DNA of 64,000 bases, from assembly GCF_035222375.1 (NCBI RefSeq), contig NW_026946365.1, forward strand, positions 1,922,001-1,986,000, written 5' to 3'. Shown one piece after another: positions 56,282 to 64,000 of the stretch (the first letter of the stretch is position 1; each line of letters opens with the position of its first letter). The stretch comes from Podospora pseudocomata. Taxonomy: Eukaryota; Ascomycota; Sordariomycetes; Sordariales; Podosporaceae. A program made the position numbers and the translations under genes. The notes below the pieces were generated by a model, which had not been told where the DNA came from, made no database searches, and worked only from the letters and a program-made list of their open reading frames with translations.

Positions 56282-57057
56282 TCTGACTTAATTGATGCTT
56301 CCTGGGTTTCAGACATTAAGGATCATGGGAACTTGCTTTGTGATAAATGCGGCTGACCTCTATTGCCCCTTGATACTCCCCCCTGTCCCACGACTGTTCT
56401 CAGCCGCACGCGGGGTCGTCGTGCTCATGGAGATCATCTTCAAACTGTTGGCACGCCTCTCCGGCCGAAGACAATAATGTTTGTGGAGGACACTCCCGTC
56501 TTTCCTACGGTTTCCTCGGTTGCCGTCTGACGGGATTAGGATTCAATGTGATACCCGTGGGTACATGGCAAAGCGTAAGTTGGGACTGGCGAGCGTGCCT
56601 TCAAGATTTGGCATGCACACCCCTAACCCTTGGCCAACGAAGTGTGGCTGGAGATGGTCCGCGCACCAGCACTTCAGCGCGTGTCTGCCTTCTCAAGCTG
56701 GGATAAGTGTTTATCCACCAAATGTCCCCAACTATCGCCGGGCACGATAACGTCTTGGGCCCCAATTGGTTTCTTTCTGTCGACAAGTCACATGAGGGGT
56801 CTCTGGGGCAATAGTATTGGATCGCCTTACACACCACCACTTGCTGGCAGGATGCCTTGACCACTTCATGGGGTGCTAGGTAAGGCAATCAGCCCTTCCC
56901 TAGGGTTCATATGACTCGGGGATTATCATGGATTTGAATAAGGTATATTCTCACACTTCCATTGGCCGGCGCACGCGGAATACTGACTCTTTTTTTGTTC
57001 TAAAGAAGCATTACACCGCATGCGAGCTGTTTGGCCGCTTCCCTTTCAAGTCCATTG
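56282..57057. other. Divergent intergenic region
   Basis: Upstream DNA of the CorA-like gene (minus) and HET gene (plus). A 64-codon ORF at 56928-57122 overlaps the HET start in another frame and is probably not a gene. Confidence 0.45.
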
Positions 57058-58578
57058 ATGCTGGGGATCATGGCATCACAGCCCTCTTGTTGGGGCATAT
57101 TCCCCACACCAGCCAACAATGAGCTCACCAGACACACTATCTACCATGATCTTAACCCAGCCTGCCAGGAAATCCGCCTGCTCAGAGTTCATCTTGAGGA
57201 AAAAGACAGCTTTATCCGGTGTGAGCTCCTACCAGCAGCTAGTCTGTCCAACATCAGAGGGCAGTACACGGCAATATCCTACTGCGCGGGAGACCCTAGG
57301 AGAACCAAAAAAATATTCGTCAACGGCATCCCGTTCAATGTCTTTGAGAATCTTGCCCATGTCTTGGAAATGACAAGGAACTTCTGGACCAAGACGTTTC
57401 CCGATAAAGAGTGCATAATCTGGGCCGACCAAATCTGCATTAACCAGTTCAACCTTGCTGAGCGCTCACACCAGGTCGGTTTCATGAGGGGTATTTACTC
57501 TTCAGCGGCGCAGACCTTGATATGCCTTTCCACCACCGACGTTGACCCTCGTGGAGTTGAGTGGCTGGTGAAGCTACACCAAAGTGTCGATCCTGATGGC
57601 GACTTCTACCAGTACTACTTCCACCTTGAGTACTACCTCCGAACCAACCTGGCCAACAAACAATTTGCCGACGATTGGTTTGCATTTTACGACGTCTTCA
57701 ACAGCCCATGGTGGATGCGAACTTGGGTCTATCAAGAGTTTATTTCATCCTCCAACATCTATTTTTTGTATGGCAAATCATCTGTTCCCTGGAAAAGACT
57801 GTCAGAAGTACTCCCGACACTTCAAAAATACAGCCACTTCCCCTACTTTGGCCCAGCTATTACTGAACGCCAAGCACAAGTCGCAGACACAAAGAACATT
57901 GTCAACTTTTTCGTAATCAGTAAACTTCGGTTTGATCGGGTTGGGCCATTCGACTTGATGGATCTGCTTTCTCAATCTCGACATCTTCAGAGCAGCGATA
58001 GCCGCGACGGGATCTATGCTTTCCTTGGTCTTGTTCGTGAGAGCTACGGGATCATTCCAGACTATTCCCCTGAGAACACTATGGAACAGCTTTTGGTGGA
58101 TATTGCAACGCGGATTGTTTTGCAAGACAAAACATTGGATATTCTCTCAGATGCGAGCAGGGTGAGAGGAGAGCTGTCGCCACGACTTCCCTCTTGGGTT
58201 CCAGATTGGACCACAAAGACTTGTGTCAGCCTTATTCCAAGAACCATCCGAGATACAAGCGACGGATCAGTCGCTTTATTTCCTCGAATCGTTCAATCAG
58301 GGAAGCTAGAACTTCAAGGTTTTCATATCGGTGTTTTCAGAAAGGGAAAGCTTGGGTGGTACTTCCCCAACAGTCGGGACAGATTTCGTCATGATGGTGA
58401 AGGTCGGGAGGAGTTGTGGGATATTTTCGGGGCTCAAGGTCCATTTGTTTTGCGTCACTTGGGGAATCAGTATCATCTTGTTAGGGAAGCACAGAGAAAT
58501 AAACCTGCTGGATATAATAGCGTGGAGGATGCTGTTCAGAGACATGGATTGCAAGCGCAGACAGTGGTACTCTCTTAA
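57058..58578 (+). CDS. HET-domain (heterokaryon incompatibility) protein
   Basis: A single-exon gene, 506 residues from the ATG at 57058 (MLGIMASQPSCWGIF); a second in-frame ATG lies 12 nt further on. HET-domain blocks are in order: YTAISYCAGDPRRTKKIFVN, where the usual SYxWG is SYCAG; IIWADQICINQFNLAERSHQ; MRGIYSSAAQTLICL; WWMRTWVYQEF; SDSRDGIYAFLGLV. The C-terminal third (after about residue 370) is unassigned and ends in VEDAVQRHGLQAQ. HET proteins trigger cell death on non-self recognition and carry a TIR-related fold. The gene seems whole. No NLR or other partner is directly adjacent. Confidence 0.88.
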   Translation: MLGIMASQPSCWGIFPTPANNELTRHTIYHDLNPACQEIRLLRVHLEEKDSFIRCELLPAASLSNIRGQYTAISYCAGDPRRTKKIFVNGIPFNVFENLAHVLEMTRNFWTKTFPDKECIIWADQICINQFNLAERSHQVGFMRGIYSSAAQTLICLSTTDVDPRGVEWLVKLHQSVDPDGDFYQYYFHLEYYLRTNLANKQFADDWFAFYDVFNSPWWMRTWVYQEFISSSNIYFLYGKSSVPWKRLSEVLPTLQKYSHFPYFGPAITERQAQVADTKNIVNFFVISKLRFDRVGPFDLMDLLSQSRHLQSSDSRDGIYAFLGLVRESYGIIPDYSPENTMEQLLVDIATRIVLQDKTLDILSDASRVRGELSPRLPSWVPDWTTKTCVSLIPRTIRDTSDGSVALFPRIVQSGKLELQGFHIGVFRKGKLGWYFPNSRDRFRHDGEGREELWDIFGAQGPFVLRHLGNQYHLVREAQRNKPAGYNSVEDAVQRHGLQAQTVVLS

Positions 58579-59171
58579 GGTACTTAGTTTCAGTTGCCTT
58601 TGTTGTTTATCACTGTCAGGTTAGGTACCAGACCTAGCACCTACTGTATTCTTCGACGGGAATATTGATATCAGGTATCACACCAGCGTCACAGGAACCA
58701 AGTACCCCTGCCACCTGTTCCCCAGCGGTGCGAAGAACAAGCAAGGCCTGCGAAACAGCTGGCAGATTCATATTGGAACACTCCAAGTCTTGTACCACTT
58801 CCCTTCTTTAAGGTAGACTATGCAGACTACTATATCCCTTTTGGTAATGAACTGTAGCCCGGGTAGTTTCCTCCGACTACGACGTTGTATTGTGGCTGCA
58901 TAGTAGCATTTTATAGACTTATAGCGATTGGCAGCTGAGATACGAATGCAACCTAGGTACCTAGCATAATGTAACTCTGATACCCTTCTTTTTAACCTCT
59001 GCACCTTTGCACTCTGCCCTGCCACTCCAGAGCCGGTTTGATGCAATTGCGCTCGGCATGTTGCCTGAATCGGGCCTTTGAAATGCCTTGAAGTTTGTTA
59101 GACTGGAAGTTGTGATGACATGGTACCCAGTTGATAGGCATTAATGTCTCATAGTCAACGATATCTATTCC
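58579..59171. other. Intergenic
   Basis: 3' flank of the HET gene and upstream DNA of the DUF3433 gene; includes ACCTAGGTACCTAG at 58951-58964. No gene. Confidence 0.45.
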
Positions 59172-62100
59172 ATGCACGATGTTCTAATCACCAGAATAAA
59201 GGAGACTGATCAGCCTATTCCAATCCTAGGTATTCCCTCATTCATCAGTCTCCAGGGTAATATCAAAACAACATTTGCCCTTGGAAGGTCATCCTCTAAG
59301 CACAAGCAAGATATGAGGACCCGCGCCTATGCATTGCTCAGCAGCATGTTCACGACCAAACTTCGAGTTAGGACGAACGTTGAAGCATGCTACAAACCCA
59401 TACCTCTCAGGACTGGATTCTTGCTTATCATGGCACTGTAGTATGTTCACTCCCTGACTGAATGTACCTATCTTACAGCTGACAACGACTGGGAAGTATC
59501 TGCTGTCTTCTCGCTCTCGTGGAAACAGCTCTTCAAAAGTTTTCCATCTCTCATGATCGACGAACCGTGCCCAATGACACCGCCTCTTTCGGGTACGGGT
59601 CTTTTGTCAGCGCTCCGCTTATCCCGCCGCGACAAACAACGCGTGCCATATATGCTCTACCAGATCTACAACCAAGATGGACACCTGCAAAAGGACTAAG
59701 AGCCGCCAACACCACGACCAATGGTACAGTCCCCAACCCCTCAACAATCGCACCCAGTTCAACATCTCCGGTCGTCAACCCAACACCTACAGAGTCAGGT
59801 CCACCGGCCTGGATGGAGGCACTAGAAGGGCCATTTCGATCTGCTGGGCGGAACGCCTACTTTTGGGATGAAAGTGTGTCGTCAGGAAACGGTACGAAAG
59901 AAATCTTTACAGAAAGGAGCCAACTTAATGGTCGAGCACCCATTCCACCGCTCGACAATTGGGGCCGGCTACTGGGCCCACGTCACAGCTTTCGCTTTTT
60001 GGTTACGGCAGGGGACTATATCAGCCCCGATGCAAGCTCTTTTCGTAATCTTCTGGCCATATGGCACGACCCCTTGGACTCCCAAGCTAGCCTCGCAGTC
60101 TTAAGACGTGATCTAGGCCTTATTGACGAGACATACGAAACCCCAGGAAAGGACGAGCCAGACTACCTCAGGAATTCCCCTCAGTCCTGCACAGTGGTGT
60201 GCAGTGGGTCAGCACTTATCTTTTTGGACCAGACTTGTTGGTTGTCGTGGTATATCACCTCATTGATGTGGACTTATACCTGTACAGACACTGTGCAGTT
60301 CCAAAACACGCATTGTTTTAGCTTGGTTGCAGACTTCAACAATGGACACAAAGATCAGCCTTGCAGCAGTCCGGATCCCAGTGGTTTGGAGGGAGATGAA
60401 GCGCAGAGCTTAGTATTTGAGTCAAATCGTCATGAAGAACAAGACAACAAGAGCAGTACTGCTCCTGATACAGTCCAAAGAACAACCTTTGCATCATCGA
60501 TGACCTCTTCATTCTCTGCAGCTTTTACATCATCGGTAGCCTTTTCATCGTCACCAGCTTTTTCATCGTCAAAAAGCTTTCCATCGTCAACAACTTTTTC
60601 ATCAACAACCTTTTCATCATCACCAGCTGTTTCGTCATCATCAGAAGCATTGCTGACCTTTCAGCCGCCCATGACAATCATCACCAGCATTACTCATAGC
60701 GGTTTCAACCATGGCTCCTTCAGCACATTGACCGAAAGTAATAGTCAAACCGACAACACGGTTAGCCAGCCCACAATACAACCATCGACTTCATTACCAG
60801 ACAAGAATAGCATTAAGCCGTCAAAATCTCAAACAGAGGAGTTCACAGACATTAGTAGTAGCCATATTAGTACAACCGTGGAAAGCAAAGGTACAAGTAG
60901 GATCCACCCCGATAGTATAACATCGACCAGGCGCAGTCTCGAGGCAAGCGACCAGTCAACAACTCCCTCTAAGAGTTTCACGGCCACTACCTCTACTTCC
61001 CAGGTCACACAAGAATCAGGGGTTCGGGATAGCCTTTCAAGGATCAGTGAAACAAAACAAACAACAACACCACACTTCAATGCGTCCCAAACTACGACGC
61101 CAACAACCCTATATGCTGACTCTATATCGATAACATTATTGCAAATAAAAAGCTTATCATATCCAGATGCGACACAATTCCGACAATTAGTTGGGTCTCA
61201 ATCAAGTCAAAAACGTCATGATAAGACAATCAGCGGTGCTTGGCAATCAACAACATTTCCTAGCATGGACAAACCCAATAGTGCAGGCCAATCACCAGTT
61301 TCAAACACGAAAACGAGGCCCCCAGCCGTCAAACTGCCCGAAGAGCCTAATATGAGCGATAGGTCAACCCGCTCTTTGATTGTCACAACAGAAGCTTCTC
61401 ACAGTCTTGATTCTCTCGAGGACGTTGCCAGCCTAGCTCTGGCACAAAAGGCGACAGTCAGCCAACCTACAGGCTCGGTGAATAGAACAAGGATAATCAC
61501 TGCATTACAGTCGCACAAAGAAGCCATCAATCTGTCCACAATGACTTCTTTTCCTACGGATGTCAGGACTTTGGCCGCGATAGCCATCCCTACTTCCGTC
61601 ACAGACCTACATTCTTCGCCATCGACAAGTCATAACCCAACAAAAACGGTCAGTTCGGTGATAGGCGGAGCACAAATACCGCCTCTTTTTCACCCTGTTT
61701 CATTGGGAGACTATTTCCTAGCTGCATACGTGCCTGTAATCATCACGTTGCCCTTGGCAGCTTTGGCACAAATATTGAGCATGGAGGTCAAAGCACTTGC
61801 TCCCTTCCACGCACTCAGTAGACCGATGGGGGCGGCAGCTACAGACTCCCTGTGCCTCCCCACAGGTGGCTTTCCGGGGATCTATAAAAGCATTTGCCTT
61901 TGCTTCCGGCGTCAAGGTCGACAGCCCTTATTATTTCTGGTCGATCTGCTTGTCTGGACCACGGCCATCATTGCCTCGCTCTCTAGCGAGGCCTTCGGCA
62001 TCAAGCTCCATGGCAAATGCAAACACGACGATTTCAGAGGATGCTACATGGGAATTGCAGTATTCAGCACTCAAAGCCGAATCATTCAGAGTCTACTGGG

Positions 62101-63201
62101 CTTCGCCTTGTGTCTTATTCTGCTTATTATGTATCGGCTCCGAAACTGGCAAACCGGCATTGATGTGCCGCATGGTCGAAGTGTCGCAGCCATATCTATG
62201 CTTGTTACTGAACCACGCACACGCAGAGTCTTGCAGCACCTCAGGCCCGGTTCCCACACCGGGAGACTCAGTAACAAGGACATGGCACGCCAGCTTGAAG
62301 GGTACATCTTTAAATTAGCACCCATCTCATCACACCTGACTGGTTACAAGCAGCTTGTTTCGTCAAGGCCTACACAAGCATTACGCAAACCCAAACCACA
62401 AAAGACACCAACCACACGCCGCTCCAGAATCACGGAATTCGTTGACCACCTTCCACAAGGCTTTCTCCTTCAATTTCTCGTCATCCTTGGTACACTCAGC
62501 TTCATAATTCTGATAATATGCTATGAAACAATTACGGGAGCCGACTCTCCGTTTGAGCACTTCATGAACTCTCAGGGCTTCGGTGTGAAGCTCCTTTTTG
62601 CAGGACTGGGTGTAGTGATATCTCTCTTTTGGGATGATTATTTCGCGCGTGAGTTGTCTCTGACATTTCTAACCCAGCAGTTGAACCCAAGCTAACCCGT
62701 CATCCCGACAAACAAGAGGTTGCACTCAAAGAGCCAGACCGCCAATTTAACCGCTGGCCGCGCCCTGCCAAAGCCTCTTCCGTTTTCCTAGTCTCCCCAC
62801 CGACCACTGCCTTTGCCGCCCTGACTCCTGCTACCCTTCACAGACGCCAGTTCTTTCTCATGTGGGTTGCCTTTGTCACCGTTATGTCAAAGATCACGCC
62901 ATTGTCGCTATCCAACATCCCATTCAGCCCCTGGCTCACCTGGGAGACACATCGTGTCTGTACTTGGACCGCGGTTGGGATCTTGACAACAATGATCCTC
63001 ACATTGGGGTACGGTCTTATATTTGTCAAGTACTCCCGATGGCCGTCGCATCCAGGAAGACTCGGTGGCATCATCTACTACCTGTTGACAATGCCGTCTA
63101 ACAGCAACGGAAGAACACCGATTTTGCGGTTTCTTGATGATGGAATGGCACCAGGAAACCATGTGGAGGATATTGAACTTGGAAATATCCAACGTCGTTG
63201 A
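59172..63201 (+). CDS. DUF3433-type fungal membrane protein with Ser/Thr-rich ectodomain, 1312 residues
   Basis: Three exons: 59172..59437, 59497..62648 and 62681..63201. Intron 1 is 59 nt (GTAGTA...GGGAAG) and rebuilds one TM, RTGFLLIMAL/ICCLLALVET. Intron 2 is only 32 nt (GTGAGT, TCTAAC branch, CAG). With both, the total is 1313 codons. An extracellular-like region follows TM1 (PRWTPAKGLR, SQSCTVVCSG); about 400 Ser/Thr-rich residues follow. The conserved membrane block comes next: SLGDYFLAAYVPVIITLPLA, LAPFHALSRPMGAAATDSLC, FLVDLLVWTTAIIASLSSEA and HLPQGFLLQFLVILGTLSFI. Exon 3 adds SSVFLVSPPTTAFAALT and another TM near WTAVGILTTMILTLGYGLIF. The family is common in fungi and uncharacterised. 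The start could also be the ATG at 59313. Confidence 0.8.
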
Positions 63202-63257
63202 AGCTACAAGCTACCTATACTGTATCCTAGAAACAATCCAACTCATCATGATGGACA
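63202..63257. other. Short gap between convergent genes
   Basis: 56 bp of 3' flank; nothing seen. Confidence 0.5.
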
Positions 63258-64000
63258 TTACCTAGACTTCCTCGGAGTAACATCAACTCCCACTAAATCA
63301 CCAGCCCTATACTCTTCAAGAACCTTCATAAAGGACAAGATGCCCTCCGACCAAATACCCATCCTAGCACTCTTCATCATCTCGGCAGGATCCTGATTTG
63401 GCTTGTTGAACTCGCCCTCCGAAGTGGTATAACCTGGCGTGCACACGCTAAGTGCAGCAAGATTGGCAGCTCGCTTGACGGCTTCCATCGCCCAGCCCTC
63501 TTCAGCCTCTACTGTCGGGTCAATCACGGCGAGCCCCCCGACCTTTTCCTCGGCCTTCTTGATGAAGTGAGTTATGTGTTCAGCCGCAATATCCAACGTC
63601 TCAGTGTTGTTAGGAGACTGCCCAAACTGAGCAGTCGGCCCAAAGAAAAGGTTAGGAAACCCGCGGCTGATAACACCATGGAGAGTCGAAGCTCCCTGAG
63701 CATCCCACTTGTCGTCGAACGACTTTCCACCACGACCAAAAACATTGATTCCCGTCCGTTTCGCAGGGTTGAGACCACCATACGCAGGAGATCGATACCC
63801 AGTGCTGAGAACGAGGATGTCGAGCGGATACTCCTTGCCTTGCACGACCAGCCCTGTGCTAGTAGCAGAGTCGATACCCTTTCCGTCTGTGTCAACCAAG
63901 TGAACGTGAGGGAGGTTGAATGCCTGCAGGTACTCATCACTGAAAGTTGGACGCTTGCACCAAACAGGGTACCAAGGCTTGAGCGCCTTTGCTGTCTCCG
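63258..64000 (-). CDS. Flavin-dependent monooxygenase (FMO/Baeyer-Villiger type), C-terminal part
   Basis: The gene runs off the right edge, so its N-terminus with the Rossmann motifs is missing. The frame is open to base 64000 (ETAKALKPWYPVWCKRPTF SDEYLQAFN). Family marks: the LDILVLSTGYRSPAYGG segment (the LATGY motif of FMO/BVMO proteins), HGVISRGFPNLFFGPTAQFG and NNTETLDIAAEHITHFIKKA. All fit the C-terminal half of a Baeyer-Villiger-like monooxygenase. The stop is at 63258-63260. Substrate unknown. Confidence 0.87.
   Translation of the reverse strand, partial: ETAKALKPWYPVWCKRPTFSDEYLQAFNLPHVHLVDTDGKGIDSATSTGLVVQGKEYPLDILVLSTGYRSPAYGGLNPAKRTGINVFGRGGKSFDDKWDAQGASTLHGVISRGFPNLFFGPTAQFGQSPNNTETLDIAAEHITHFIKKAEEKVGGLAVIDPTVEAEEGWAMEAVKRAANLAALSVCTPGYTTSEGEFNKPNQDPAEMMKSARMGIWSEGILSFMKVLEEYRAGDLVGVDVTPRKSR

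Overview
The window is nuclear DNA of a filamentous ascomycete, most likely a sordariomycete and perhaps a member of Sordariales. The grounds are short GT-AG introns (mostly 49-84 nt, often with a CTAAC-type branch point), a Zn(II)2Cys6 regulator, a Git3-like GPCR, DUF3433 and CorA-like membrane proteins, a HET-domain protein, a HeLo-domain protein and two NLR-type (NOD-like) receptor genes. Exon models were assembled by eye from splice sites and frame continuity; in most genes the joined exons sum to a multiple of three with a sensible start and stop.

Left part (1-10.3 kb): the C-terminal part of the INO80 remodeller (+), then on the minus strand a lipid-droplet-associated hydrolase, a small secreted protein and a Git3/Gpr1-type GPCR with one probable single-base frame break. 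A small Cys-rich protein (+) and a GFO/IDH/MocA oxidoreductase (-) follow.

Accessory region A (11-20 kb): two tandem paralogs of unknown function share an APGPDTCI motif, and the second carries an in-frame stop. A HeLo-domain gene (-) and a NACHT-WD40 NLR gene (+) are transcribed divergently from about 0.5 kb of shared upstream DNA. This is the gene pairing of fungal amyloid-signalling cell-death modules such as HET-S/NWD2. The HeLo gene looks intact and ends in a short polar tail encoded by its own exon after a GC-AG intron. The NLR starts with a polar segment that weakly resembles that tail. The NLR frame is interrupted, but its C-terminus carries almost identical 126-bp WD40 units. A possible LTR fossil, a 5'-truncated LINE (RNase H end) and a CA microsatellite flank it.

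Middle part (20-49 kb): a mucin-like secreted protein, a Mn/Fe superoxide dismutase, a small Ser-rich protein, a T5orf172 (GIY-YIG) protein, a seven-exon alpha/beta-hydrolase-NB-ARC-TPR NLR of 1247 residues, a membrane protein, a 1450-residue ankyrin/coiled-coil protein, a 1587-residue extremely acidic protein, a 90-residue basic protein and a GNAT acetyltransferase.

Right part (49-64 kb): a Zn2Cys6 regulator converges on a TauD-type dioxygenase. They are followed by a CorA-like transporter, a HET-domain protein, a DUF3433-type membrane protein and the C-terminal part of a flavin monooxygenase. The HeLo, NLR, NB-ARC-TPR, ankyrin and HET genes within about 45 kb give the window the look of an accessory allorecognition/innate-immunity region set among ordinary metabolic genes. 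That grouping is an inference from gene content.
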